A stretch of DNA of 64,000 nucleotides from Desulfuromonadales bacterium (GCA_030145205.1 JAQYVZ010000010.1:25393-89392), one strand, 5' to 3'. Positions 9,043-18,209 are shown, counted from the first letter of the stretch. A program made the numbers and translations. The notes: generated from the sequence alone by a model not told the origin.

Positions 9043-10905
9043 TCAAAAGAACTCAATGTTATCCCCTAAATCTTCCGTCTCAGTCGCCGCGGTCTGTCGT
9101 CTATCGACACCCGATTTCTGATCTGAGATCTTCGGTCCAACAGCAAGGCTGTCATGGATTGCGCGTTCGCTGTACATCGTGTAGCGCGAATGTATTTTCC
9201 TGAAAAGATGGGCCTTGGCATCACTGTCGCCCTCTGCACGACTTTGCGCACAATGAGACATCAGGCGCAAGCCATCCAAAAGCGGCACCAGCGCCGCCCG
9301 GAAACGTTCCCGAATAGTGATCGTTGCAAGACAGGCCGCCACATCTTCCCCAAACTGATTCACCTCTCCGGAGATCTCGAAGATCTGAGTCGTCAATTCC
9401 TGGCGGTTCCTTTGCAATGTCTCAAACAGGGTGCGCCCCTCTGTCATCAGTTCAGTCAAGCGTGTCTCCAGCTGATCTCCCGCAGCATCAAGCCGCTCCA
9501 GACCGGCAGTCTGATCTGTCACCAGGCAACATTCTCCGACCAACTCGACTGTCCGGGCAAAAGCGTCGTCTGCCAGAGACTTAATCTGTTCCGCAATCAC
9601 TTGCAACCCAGCACCTCGTCCTCGGTAGTGTGCCGCATTGATTGCCGCATTCAGAGCCATCAGCTGCATTTCCTCGCCGACAAATTCAACGGCACTGATT
9701 TGGCTGGTGATTTCTCCGACCTTTTGACATACAGTCCGAATAGCACTGTTGGCATCCTCATGCAGGCCCAGAACGTCCTCCATCTGGTTCGTCACTGTCT
9801 GTAACAATGCAAACCCGAACAACTGTTCATCCTCAGGGTTTGCATCCGGATTTATTTCAAGTCGACCGCTCTTGCCAGTCAGGGCCCGGACCCTTGGCAC
9901 CACCTCTTCCAAATTTTGTGTCAAGGTATCGACAGCACTGTCAAACTCCTTGAGGACCTGCTCCAGGTGCTCATATTGAAGACGACAGACTTCTCCCGTT
10001 ACAAGCAGTGCTTCTTCACTCGAAAGCCCCGTTTCGTCGCGGTTTGCCGGGCTGACTTGTGCGGAAAGATCTTCCAGGGCAGACTGGATATGCTCCATTC
10101 GCTGCCGCGTGATGTCCTGAAACTGCAGAGCGACAATGATTTCGCCAAAATGTGCGGCAATCCCATCAGACTGTTTTTGCAGAGTTCCTGTCTGCTGTCC
10201 CGTCTCGAGCCGCTGCCCCGACAACAACGAAAGAGTCAATCGGCTCTCCTGAATGCCCCGCTGTGCCGTTTTCATGGACCCTTGGTTGACCTGCTTCTCA
10301 TGATCAAGAATTCTGCCGCTCAGGGTACTGAGTGAGTCAAATTGTTCTTCAATCTTCTGTACTTTGTCCTGAATCAGATCCGTCAAATGCTTTAATTCAT
10401 CAGCGAGAACATGCGCACCTGCACCGGGAACTCTGGCCGACTCTACGCGTGTCGAAATCCTTACTCCCTGTAGCGTTTTGACCAATTTCCGAAGACCTCG
10501 AAGAGGAGTCACCATAGAAGACAATTGCATCATAATCTCTTCAAGAACAGCAACAACCCGAGCAGTATGGGCTTGTGCATCATCGAACCACAAGCTGCAG
10601 CGTTCGACCAGAAGCTGTAACCGCATCAATGCCTGTTCGCCCGTTTCTCCCTCCAACAATTGCATGGTCTGCACCGTGCATGCAGAAATCTCACCTGCTT
10701 TCTGCCTAAAACTATTGACCTGACTTCCAAGCCGCAGGAAGGATTCTTCGGTCATCCGATCAATGTCAATGAACAGAGCAGAAAGGTTATTGAGATGCGC
10801 CAGGTCGACTGACATCGCACTCGTCCCACCGGTCGAACTTGCAACCAATGGCTCAGAGCCTGAAAGTAAATCGTTTCCAACCCGCATCCGAATTCTTCCC
10901 TCCAT
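9043..10905 (-). CDS. Soluble MCP-like coiled-coil protein with CheZ-type motif
   Basis: 620 residues, no membrane segment, almost entirely helical. It is built from two similar halves. Half 1 has a degenerate receptor-tip sequence (about 143-178, GVRISTRVESARVPGAGAHV) followed by FQDITRQ at 262-268. This has the same D-x-T-x-Q spacing as the CheY-phosphatase motif of CheZ (Asp143/Gln147 of E. coli CheZ). Half 2 has a clearer receptor tip (about 409-447, EEMQLMALNAAINAAHYRG, GLQVIAEQIKSLADDA) and, at the corresponding place, a degenerate motif without Asp/Gln. It lies between a receiver lacking its Asp and a STAS protein. A role as a cytosolic CheY-P phosphatase or array component is inferred; no canonical CheZ, CheC or CheX is present in the window. 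Confidence 0.8.
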   Translation of the reverse strand: MEGRIRMRVGNDLLSGSEPLVASSTGGTSAMSVDLAHLNNLSALFIDIDRMTEESFLRLGSQVNSFRQKAGEISACTVQTMQLLEGETGEQALMRLQLLVERCSLWFDDAQAHTARVVAVLEEIMMQLSSMVTPLRGLRKLVKTLQGVRISTRVESARVPGAGAHVLADELKHLTDLIQDKVQKIEEQFDSLSTLSGRILDHEKQVNQGSMKTAQRGIQESRLTLSLLSGQRLETGQQTGTLQKQSDGIAAHFGEIIVALQFQDITRQRMEHIQSALEDLSAQVSPANRDETGLSSEEALLVTGEVCRLQYEHLEQVLKEFDSAVDTLTQNLEEVVPRVRALTGKSGRLEINPDANPEDEQLFGFALLQTVTNQMEDVLGLHEDANSAIRTVCQKVGEITSQISAVEFVGEEMQLMALNAAINAAHYRGRGAGLQVIAEQIKSLADDAFARTVELVGECCLVTDQTAGLERLDAAGDQLETRLTELMTEGRTLFETLQRNRQELTTQIFEISGEVNQFGEDVAACLATITIRERFRAALVPLLDGLRLMSHCAQSRAEGDSDAKAHLFRKIHSRYTMYSERAIHDSLAVGPKISDQKSGVDRRQTAATETEDLGDNIEFF

Positions 10906-10926
10906 CCCACTCAGGCTCTGACGACG

Positions 10927-11295
10927 CTAATCTGACAGTGCGAGATCGACCACATTCTGAATTTCAGAAAACCGAAAAGGTTTTTTCACCCATGCAAATG
11001 AACCAACCGGCAGACCCTCCAGCGCATCGGAGGTCACCCGGTTATGGCTCGTAACAATGACCGGCAGGGTTTCGTTGCGCTTGAAATGACAAAGGCGCTG
11101 AAGCTGTTCCAAACAGCTCACATTAGTGAAACTGCACCCGGCAATCAACAGATCGATTTTTCCACCCGCAACTAAAGATACCGCCTGATCGCCAGTCTCC
11201 GCTTCCAGGACTTGTCGACCAGGGAGTTGAACCGCAAATCGTATCATTTGACGATGACTGGCGAGCTCATCAACGACAAGGATCACACTAGACAT
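10927..11295 (-). CDS. Receiver-like protein lacking the phospho-acceptor Asp
   Basis: 122 residues from the ATG at 11295 (GGAG 6 nt upstream; a TTG further up at 11310 would include the ribosome site and is less likely). The fold is that of a receiver (SSVILVVDE, DLLIAGCSF, VIVTSHN, WVKKPF), but the Asp of the D-L-h-h-h-D strand is Gly (DLLIAG). It keeps the conserved Lys before PF. It therefore cannot be phosphorylated in the usual way and is probably a docking pseudo-receiver. It is the first gene of the unit that runs through the CheZ-motif protein, STAS, cheY and cheA. Confidence 0.75.
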   Translation of the reverse strand: MSSVILVVDELASHRQMIRFAVQLPGRQVLEAETGDQAVSLVAGGKIDLLIAGCSFTNVSCLEQLQRLCHFKRNETLPVIVTSHNRVTSDALEGLPVGSFAWVKKPFRFSEIQNVVDLALSD

Positions 11296-11344
11296 GCAAA
11301 ACTCCAGCAACGTGGAATGGAAACATTTTCATACAAACAGCATA

Positions 11345-11360
11345 ACCAACAACCATGCCA
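11345..11360 (-). promoter_or_regulatory. Possible sigma-54 promoter, imperfect -12
   Basis: Minus strand TGGCATGGTTGTTGGT. The -24 element is good and the spacing correct, but the invariant -12 GC reads GG. It is listed because it lies 50 bp upstream of the pseudo-receiver gene and 160 bp downstream of an activator-like palindrome (11520-11537). Confidence 0.3.
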
Positions 11361-11519
11361 ATTGACCCAGTCTCGCGGCAAAAAACAGACACCGCTGCAC
11401 AAAACGAAAAACCTTCGGTTTTACAGTATGTTGAATTGGGAGGAAAGGAACTCAGAAGTAATCAGCGCCGCGGGTAAAAGCGGGAGGGGAAATCACAAAA
11501 CAACCGATAGCGTGACTGG

Positions 11520-11537
11520 CGGCACACTTCTGTGACA
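11520..11537. promoter_or_regulatory. Putative activator-binding palindrome (copy C)
   Basis: CGGCACA-CTTC-TGTGACA; the right half is identical to copy A and the left half has two changes. It lies in the 317-bp gap 11296-11612 upstream of the operon starting at 11295. Nothing else is recognised in that gap. Confidence 0.42.
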
Positions 11538-11612
11538 CATGAAGCTACACTGTCAGACACCACACCGTCTTCTGGAGATTCGAGACTTACTTCGTCTTGG
11601 CAGGAAAACGCC

Positions 11613-13313
11613 TCAAGAAAACTCTTCTGGAAGCTGGATGCCGAACTCTTCGATTTTCCGGTAAATGGTTCGTCGACTGATTTCGAGACGCCGGGCGGCA
11701 CGGCTTTTGTTCCAGCCGGTCTCTTTCAGTGCATCTACAATCTGTTCAGGACTCAGGCTGCTCTCATCGGCGCGGTCATCATCGGTACCCTGTTGCACTT
11801 CCGGAGGCAGGTCCGCTGAGCCAAGCTGCTCATTTTTACTGATTACAAATGCTCGCTCCACGGCATGTTGCAGTTCACGTACATTTCCCGGCCAGGCATA
11901 GCTCGTCAATAAATGCATGGCATCGTCACTCACACCACAAACTTGGCGGTTGAAACGCTGATTATAATAATCAATAAAATGCTCGACCAACAGCGGGATG
12001 TCTTCGCAGCGCTGCCGCAACGACGGCACGGCAACCTCCACCACGCGCAAGCGGTAATAGAGGTCTTCCCGGAACTCACCGTCCCTGACTTTCTGTTGGA
12101 GGTTCTGATTGGTCGCGGCAACAATCCGGACATCAACCCGGAAGGGCTGCGCCCCCCCAACTTTTTCAATCTCCTTGTTCTGTAAAACCCGTAGCAGACG
12201 AACCTGGGTCGCCGGTGAGATATCTCCGATTTCATCGAGAAAGATGGTCCCGCCATCTGCACGTTGAAACTTGCCAGCCTTGTCCCGAAGAGCCCCGGTA
12301 AAAGACCCTTTCACATGTCCGAACAGTTCACTCTCCAAAAGATTCTCCGGAAGGGCCGCACAGTTAACCTTGACCAGCGGCCCATCTTTACGGGAGCTTT
12401 TGAAATGCAGGGCCTCCGCCACCAGTTCTTTGCCCGTTCCGCTTTCGCCGGTAATCAGGACCGTGGTATCAACCTCGGCCAAGCTTTCCACCAACGAAAA
12501 CACGTCCTGAATTTGTGGGCTCCGGCCGATAATGTGCTCAAAACTCTGTCGTTTTTTCAGATTCCGTTCAAGCCTGTCGAGACGGGTTTCGTCGTAAATA
12601 ATCAACACGGCGCCGCACGCATCTCCATCGGCAAGCGTCCATGGCGCGGCGGAGGCTTTCAACACTCTGCCGGAATCACCGTCGACTTCGCATTCAAATC
12701 TGGGCAGGTCAGCAGCCTTACCCGAGGTAAGAACCTGCGTTACAAGCGTCCGCAACGCTTTATTGCAAGTGTCGGGTAAGGCTTGCACGGCGGCGTTCTG
12801 CTGGCAGTCATCGAGATCCAACAAACGACGCGCCGACGCGTTGCATTCCAGCAGGTTCAGATCACGGTCAACCAGAAGGAGACCTTCCCGGGTGCTGCGA
12901 AAGATGGCTTCCAGGTGAGAACGGTAACGCTCCCGCTGATCCAGCAGCGCCTTGTGGCGCAACGCCATGCTGGTCACACGCAGCAGCGTTTTCTGGAAAA
13001 CCGGCTTGGCGATATAGTCGTAGGCCCCGTAGCGTACCGCTTCGGTAGCCGTGTCGATTTCAGGAGCCCCGGTAATCATAACAACGGGGGTGATGACATT
13101 GCGCTCATGGATCTGTCGAAGCAAGTCTATGCCGCTCTGCCGTCCGAGCATGATATCAAGGAAAATTAGGTCATAGGTCTCTGCTGCCAGGCGCTTTTCC
13201 GCACCCTCAAAAGACGCCTCCGTCTCAACAAAATAACCGGCATCTTCGAGAAAAGCCTGAAAGGTGAATCTCAGGCTTTCTTCATCATCAATGATCAAAA
13301 TCCGTTCAGTCAT
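11613..13313 (-). CDS. NtrC-family sigma-54 activator: REC-PAS-AAA+-HTH
   Basis: 566 residues. Receiver with DD at 9-10, Asp53 (IFLDIMLG) and Lys in AKPV; PAS domain at about 130-245; AAA+ ATPase with Walker A GESGTGKE, the sigma-54-contacting loop ESELFGHVKGSFTGA (GSFTGA in place of GAFTGA), Walker B GGTIFLDEIGD and R-finger region; Fis-type HTH at about 520-556 (NKSRAARRLEISRRTIYRKI). It activates transcription from sigma-54 promoters when phosphorylated. Its probable targets are the sigma-54 promoters of this cluster, and the kinase at 14263-16818 two genes upstream is the likely partner; both are inferences from position. The preceding gene (13370-14110) is a truncated paralog. Confidence 0.93.
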   Translation of the reverse strand: MTERILIIDDEESLRFTFQAFLEDAGYFVETEASFEGAEKRLAAETYDLIFLDIMLGRQSGIDLLRQIHERNVITPVVMITGAPEIDTATEAVRYGAYDYIAKPVFQKTLLRVTSMALRHKALLDQRERYRSHLEAIFRSTREGLLLVDRDLNLLECNASARRLLDLDDCQQNAAVQALPDTCNKALRTLVTQVLTSGKAADLPRFECEVDGDSGRVLKASAAPWTLADGDACGAVLIIYDETRLDRLERNLKKRQSFEHIIGRSPQIQDVFSLVESLAEVDTTVLITGESGTGKELVAEALHFKSSRKDGPLVKVNCAALPENLLESELFGHVKGSFTGALRDKAGKFQRADGGTIFLDEIGDISPATQVRLLRVLQNKEIEKVGGAQPFRVDVRIVAATNQNLQQKVRDGEFREDLYYRLRVVEVAVPSLRQRCEDIPLLVEHFIDYYNQRFNRQVCGVSDDAMHLLTSYAWPGNVRELQHAVERAFVISKNEQLGSADLPPEVQQGTDDDRADESSLSPEQIVDALKETGWNKSRAARRLEISRRTIYRKIEEFGIQLPEEFS

Positions 13314-13369
13314 GGAATCCCTGTTTATCCCTCGGGAAAAAACATCAACAAATGAATAAAACGATCAAA

Positions 13370-14110
13370 TTATGTCCGTCGGCTCTCATCCCGTATCACC
13401 ATGACGACACCGGTCTCCTGACCAGACTCACTGGTCAGTGGCGCAATGGAGAGACTCAGCGTCATACGCTCATCACGACAGTTTATGGTCTCAAACGAGT
13501 AAATCTCCCCCTCACAACGCTGTTCGATCAACTCGCCAAAGGAACGAAAGGCAGAACAATCAGGGCGGGCCATCAAATCAGGCAGAGTTTCCCCGATCAG
13601 TTTCGACTGACAGCCGAACAGTTCACTGGCAGCTTGATTCATTTCCATCAGGCGCACGTCGTCATCAAAAATCAGAACCCCCTCGCGAATACTGCGAAAA
13701 ACTGCCTCCATGCGCAGCCGGGACCTCTCCTGCTGATCAACCAGAGCTTTGTGTCTGACGGCGAGGTCGGCCTTACGCAGCAGGTCTTCCTGATGGACCG
13801 GTTTCGTGATGTAGTCGAAAGCTCCCAGCCGCACAGCCTCACTCGCAGTTGAGACATCGGGAGCCCCGGTCACCATCACAACAGGACAATTAGAAAGAAT
13901 GTCCTTGCTCCTACGAAGAACCTCCATACCGCTGTCGCGCCCCAATAGGATATCGAGAAAAACCACGTCGTAAACATCAGGCTGAATCTGTGCTAACGCT
14001 TCTTCCTGGTTGCTGGCCGTATCCACCTGGTAACCGGCATCTTCCAGAAAAGCCTGAAACGTAAACCGGATGCTCTCTTCATCATCCACAATCAAAACGC
14101 GATACGACAT
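13370..14110 (-). CDS. REC-PAS regulator, paralog of the NtrC-type protein without AAA+/HTH
   Basis: 246 residues: receiver (DD at 9-10, Asp53 in VFLDILLG, Lys in TKPV) plus PAS. It is similar throughout to residues 1-250 of the activator encoded immediately downstream (identical stretches such as FTFQAFLEDAGY and the RHKAL.DQ.ER linker), and ends at a TAA just where the paralog's AAA+ domain begins (VMVIRDESRRT against VLIIYDETRLDRLERN). It looks like a duplicate that lost or never had its output domains, yet both domains are intact, so it is probably a functional adaptor or phosphate sink rather than a pseudogene. Confidence 0.85.
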   Translation of the reverse strand: MSYRVLIVDDEESIRFTFQAFLEDAGYQVDTASNQEEALAQIQPDVYDVVFLDILLGRDSGMEVLRRSKDILSNCPVVMVTGAPDVSTASEAVRLGAFDYITKPVHQEDLLRKADLAVRHKALVDQQERSRLRMEAVFRSIREGVLIFDDDVRLMEMNQAASELFGCQSKLIGETLPDLMARPDCSAFRSFGELIEQRCEGEIYSFETINCRDERMTLSLSIAPLTSESGQETGVVMVIRDESRRT

Positions 14111-14262
14111 GCCATGTCCTCCTCAGACGTCCATCAGCAGAAATTCAGGCCAGTCATCTTGTAAATTCGATCCCTGGATTTCGTTGCAGGTCAACCATTG
14201 TAGTTAAACACATTAATAAAATAAAACAAAACAAAGTGGCCGATCGAAGAGTCACACAAAGT

Positions 14263-16818
14263 TCATTCTTTTGCCGGCAGTTCAATCATTACGCGGGTAT
14301 ATTCATCTTCCTGGCTGTCAATCTGAATCGTGCCGCCATGTTTTTTCAGAATCTCATGACTGATGCTCAGCCCGAGGCCGGTACCAACCCCGGCCGGCTT
14401 GGTCGTCACGAAGGGGTTGATCACGCGCTTGAGCAGTTCGGGCGGAATCCCCGGCCCACGGTCAAAAAAGATGACCCGAACCAGTGGCCGACCATCAGTA
14501 CCAACCCGTTCCGCACTGATTTCAAGGGTTTTATCCGGGTCCAGGCCGGCGTATTTCTCACAAAGCGCGTGACGGGCGTTGCTGATGATATTCAGGAAAA
14601 TCTGCTCGATCTGATGACTGCGGCTCTCGATAAGAAGGAGGTCCTCCTCCGGCAGGTTTAATACCAAATGAATCCCCTCCTTATGCAATTGCGCCCCGAT
14701 CAGCGACAGGACATCCTGCAATATCTGACGGATGGCCACAACCCGGGTTTCCACACTTTCTTCCCTGGCGAAATGGAGCAGTTCACGGACAATCGTTGCC
14801 ACTCGATCACCCTCTTTGATGATACGTTGTGCCATCTCCCCCGGCCGCGCCCCCGGTTCACTTTGGTTCAGAATCAATTGAGCATAATTGATGATCCCGT
14901 TGATCGGGTTATTAATTTCATGCGCCACGCCGGCCGCCAATTCACCCAGAGCTGCCAACTGGCCGGTCCTGACTTCCTGCTGTTCTCTCAGAAGTTTTTC
15001 CGTTATGTTTTCGATCATCTGTATGACCTGAGCAAGCTGCCCGTCTTCACCAAGTATTGGGAAAGCCCGCACGAACCAGGTCGTGTTTTCCCGACCGTCG
15101 ATCACCCCTTCTTCACGCTCAGCAGACAAAAAGCAACGGGCTGTCGGACAATTCTGACATAATTCGTAGGTTCCATGATCAGATGCCGAACAACGAAAAC
15201 CGCAAGACGGCAGTTTCTTACGATCCTCTTCACCGATCTCTCGATTGTTGCTCCAGAGAACCTTGAGCGTCCGATCGCGCAGGTCAATCCGATACGGAAT
15301 CGTTTCCAGAAGAGCCTGGAGTTGCTTGGACAACTGACGTGACTTCTCTTCTTCAGTTTGCAGAGCCTGTTCGGCACGGTGCTGCTTGGTGACATCAATC
15401 AGGATACCCCGCAACACCCGGGTCCGGTCATCACGAACAACAGCATTAACCATTTCTTTGATCCAGACAATGTTGTTATCGGCTGTCACAATCCGGTATT
15501 TATTTTCATGACTCAAACCGGCAGTAACGTGCCTGAGTCGACGGAAAGTCACAAACTCCCGGTCGTCCGGATGAATGCACTGCTGCCAGAAATCCGTTTC
15601 CTGAATCCACCGCTCCAACGGATACCCGAACATTTTCTCCGCCTGCTGGCTGATAAATGTATATTTCTGCGCATCTGGCTCCATCTCCCAGACAACACCA
15701 TCAACGGAATTCACCAGATCTGACAGCAGGGATTGAGCCTCTGAAATCTGGTGTTCCCTCTCTTTGACCGCCGCCCCCATCTGCTGGAACAGACCGGCAA
15801 AGTCATTCAGCTCGCGGTAGAGATACCGGGGCATATTCAGATCGTAACGCCCCGCGGCAATCTCACGTGTCGTCTCCATCAGAGAGGAGATAGGTCGAAT
15901 AAACCGCGCTGTAAACCACAAGGTAAACAGCAAGCCGAGGCAGACCGCCCCCGAGGAGGCACCCCACAACAGCCAGCGAATCTGCTTCACCTTGGCCAAG
16001 GCCACAGCTTCGGGCAAGGCCACGCGCACGACCCAGCCCGTTTCCGGAACAACTTCCACACATTCCAGGAGACCAGACGATTCATGAAAATGCGCTGGGG
16101 TTGCCGTACCGTCCTTGACTGCACGGTCCACTGCAGGGCACTCCAACATGCTGAGCCTCTGACCGATCAGATCGGGGTGATTCTGCTTAATCACATCACC
16201 ATTGCGGTCGACAAGGGCGATTTCCACTTGTTGCTGATAATGGTGTCTATGTTTCTCAAATGCAGCAAGCTTGCCCAAAGTCAGGCTGGCAAGCAAAGTC
16301 CCTTTACGGGTGGGTACCGCCAAAAAAACAGAGGGAGCGCCTGTCAACAGAGAAGGAAAGGCGTTGGACCAAGACCGTTTTTCCAAAGGCTTGGCGTCGT
16401 CAAACAACACATGTCCGGAATAATCGAGCCCCAGGTAGTCCTGCCGGTGGGCTTGCAACTGCACCGGCAGGGCCAGGTTAACGACCCTGTATTGGTGATC
16501 CAGCAGCAGCAGAGAGGTGAATTCTTCAGAACGCTCCAGAACCGCTTGTAGCAGCAAAGTCTCCTGCTCCGATCCTTCAACAAGACCTGCTTCGAAGGAA
16601 GCGACCAACAGGTCGATATCATGGACAGCCGTCTTGAGAGAATATTGTATGCCGCTGGTAATTTCACTGGTATGTCCTTCCAGTTCACGGATCGCCTCTT
16701 CAGAAAAATGTCGCTCCAACAACACCGACACACTGATACCGAACAACAGCAGTGGCACGACGGCAACTGTTGCAAAATAGAGCGGCAGTTGTTCATTGAG
16801 TGATCGAAAGAATTTCAC
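14263..16818 (-). CDS. Membrane sensor histidine kinase, dCache-HAMP-PAS-PAS-HisKA
   Basis: 851 residues. Membrane segments are at about 13-33 and 280-303, with a roughly 245-residue Cache-type periplasmic sensor between them; HAMP at about 305-358; PAS-1 at about 362-482; PAS-2 at about 495-612; HisKA with His633 in GELAAGVAHEINNP; HATPase with NARHAL, DRGPGIPPELL and GTGLGLSISHEIL. PAS-2 holds six cysteines (CGFRC, C, CQNCPTARC, residues 539-562), of a kind common in Desulfuromonadales PAS domains and possibly redox- or metal-sensitive. Downstream lie the REC-PAS and NtrC-type regulators; upstream is cheR, 55 bp away. It is a paralog of the partial kinase at 1-1455. Confidence 0.93.
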   Translation of the reverse strand: MKFFRSLNEQLPLYFATVAVVPLLLFGISVSVLLERHFSEEAIRELEGHTSEITSGIQYSLKTAVHDIDLLVASFEAGLVEGSEQETLLLQAVLERSEEFTSLLLLDHQYRVVNLALPVQLQAHRQDYLGLDYSGHVLFDDAKPLEKRSWSNAFPSLLTGAPSVFLAVPTRKGTLLASLTLGKLAAFEKHRHHYQQQVEIALVDRNGDVIKQNHPDLIGQRLSMLECPAVDRAVKDGTATPAHFHESSGLLECVEVVPETGWVVRVALPEAVALAKVKQIRWLLWGASSGAVCLGLLFTLWFTARFIRPISSLMETTREIAAGRYDLNMPRYLYRELNDFAGLFQQMGAAVKEREHQISEAQSLLSDLVNSVDGVVWEMEPDAQKYTFISQQAEKMFGYPLERWIQETDFWQQCIHPDDREFVTFRRLRHVTAGLSHENKYRIVTADNNIVWIKEMVNAVVRDDRTRVLRGILIDVTKQHRAEQALQTEEEKSRQLSKQLQALLETIPYRIDLRDRTLKVLWSNNREIGEEDRKKLPSCGFRCSASDHGTYELCQNCPTARCFLSAEREEGVIDGRENTTWFVRAFPILGEDGQLAQVIQMIENITEKLLREQQEVRTGQLAALGELAAGVAHEINNPINGIINYAQLILNQSEPGARPGEMAQRIIKEGDRVATIVRELLHFAREESVETRVVAIRQILQDVLSLIGAQLHKEGIHLVLNLPEEDLLLIESRSHQIEQIFLNIISNARHALCEKYAGLDPDKTLEISAERVGTDGRPLVRVIFFDRGPGIPPELLKRVINPFVTTKPAGVGTGLGLSISHEILKKHGGTIQIDSQEDEYTRVMIELPAKE

Positions 16819-16873
16819 ATTTCATCTCAACGTTCGAAACGTCCGGCCCGGATCGTCGTTATAAAATCAGAGA

Positions 16874-17752
16874 TCAGACTTTCCGGTACACCGAAGGCGC
16901 CATTTGTACCAGCGGCAGATTGAAACCAAGAAGCGTTTCAGAATGTCCCAGGAACAGAAAACGCCCGGGCTTTAAACATGTTGCGAGTTTGGCAAGCAGC
17001 CGCTGCTGGGTGTCTCGATCAAAATATATCATCACATTGCGGCAAAAGATTACATCAAAAGGTTGCCTAAAGCCGAAGTCTGACTCCATGAAATTTAACC
17101 GGGCAAATCGAACCTTGGTGCGTAATTCGGGAACCACACGGACCCTTTTCTGGGCCGGTTTTATAGACTTCAAGAGGTATTTCTTGCGTAAAGGGACAGG
17201 AATGGGGTTGGCTTTTTCTGCCAGGTAAACCCCAAGGCGGGCTTTTTTCAAAACATCGGTCGAAATATCCGTACCCAAAATTTCAAAGTCAAAATCCGGC
17301 ATCTGCGCCTGGAACTCACTCAGAACCATCGCCAGGGTATATGGCTCCTTACCGGTCGAACAACCAGCGCTCCACACGCGCAGTGGCGACTTCGCTCCGC
17401 TCCAGCCATCCTGGATCAAAGTCGGCAGAGCATTCTGGGTCAGAAAATCAAAATGGGCCGGCTCGCGGAAAAAATCCGTCTTGTTGGTGGTCACCACATC
17501 GATCAGCTTGACCAACTCATCAAGAGGGACTTCGCCATCGAAAATCATTTTGGCATAATCTTCGAACGACACCAGGTTGTGTTCACGCAAGCGCTTACGC
17601 AAACGGGCCTCAAGCATGCTGCGCTTGTGCTGTGGCAGGCGGATACCACATTGCTCATACACCAGCTTGCTGAAACGCCCGAAATCACGAGTGCTGAGTT
17701 GCGCGTCAAAGCGGCTGCGCGTGTTTTTTGTTTCTGGAGGGGATTCAATCAT
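16874..17752 (-). CDS. cheR: Chemotaxis protein methyltransferase CheR
   Basis: 292 residues. It has an N-terminal helical CheR_N domain (about 20-80) and a SAM-binding methyltransferase domain with WSAGCSTGKEPYTLAM, EILGTDIS, FDVIFCRNVMIYFD and LFLGHSE. The substrate is Glu residues on the MCP signalling helices, with S-adenosylmethionine as donor. It starts 5 bp after the cheY stop at 17758 and so is coupled to it. No CheB or CheD is found in the window, so demethylation must be encoded elsewhere. Confidence 0.95.
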   Translation of the reverse strand: MIESPPETKNTRSRFDAQLSTRDFGRFSKLVYEQCGIRLPQHKRSMLEARLRKRLREHNLVSFEDYAKMIFDGEVPLDELVKLIDVVTTNKTDFFREPAHFDFLTQNALPTLIQDGWSGAKSPLRVWSAGCSTGKEPYTLAMVLSEFQAQMPDFDFEILGTDISTDVLKKARLGVYLAEKANPIPVPLRKKYLLKSIKPAQKRVRVVPELRTKVRFARLNFMESDFGFRQPFDVIFCRNVMIYFDRDTQQRLLAKLATCLKPGRFLFLGHSETLLGFNLPLVQMAPSVYRKV

Positions 17753-17757
17753 CCCGG

Positions 17758-18123
17758 TTATCCGATAATCAAATTCACAACTTTAAGCAACTGTTCTGGC
17801 TTGAACGGTTTGACAATCCATCCGGAAGCACCCGCAGCTTTGCCCTCCTGCTTCTTGTCATCGGCAGACTCTGTTGTCAGCATGACGATCGGCAAAAAAC
17901 GATATTCCTTGCACTTGCGCACCTGCCTGATCAGTTCAATGCCGTCAAGCTTTGGCATATTCAGGTCCGTGATCATCATATCGATCTCTTGCCCGGCAAT
18001 CACATTTAACGCATCTTCACCGTCGCATGCTTCAAGCAGATCGTAACCTGCATTGGTCAAGGTCAGGCGCAGAACCTGGCGAACCGTTACAGAATCATCC
18101 ACGATCATGATACGTTTGGACAT
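17758..18123 (-). CDS. cheY: Chemotaxis response regulator CheY (second copy)
   Basis: 121 residues from ATG 18123, which has AGGAG 7 nt upstream; a longer frame to 18174 has no such site. Receiver only: DD at 9-10, Asp53 in MITDLNMP, Thr in MLTTES, Lys in IVKPF. It is highly similar to the CheY at 8228-8596. First gene of the unit that continues into cheR, the sensor kinase and the two regulators. Confidence 0.92.
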   Translation of the reverse strand: MSKRIMIVDDSVTVRQVLRLTLTNAGYDLLEACDGEDALNVIAGQEIDMMITDLNMPKLDGIELIRQVRKCKEYRFLPIVMLTTESADDKKQEGKAAGASGWIVKPFKPEQLLKVVNLIIG

Positions 18124-18193
18124 AAGCACTCCTGTTGCATTCAAAAACAAAGGGACATCTATCGCACAGCGCAAAGAATTCTCCCCTTTTCAG

Positions 18194-18209
18194 TGCACAA
18201 ATCATTCCA
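18194..18209 (-). promoter_or_regulatory. Possible sigma-54 promoter for cheY-cheR unit
   Basis: Minus strand TGGAATGATTTGTGCA. GG and GC are 10 nt apart and TGCA is good, but the -24 element departs from TGGCAC. It predicts a leader of about 60 nt before 18123. A palindrome (18406-18423) lies about 200 bp upstream. Confidence 0.4.
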
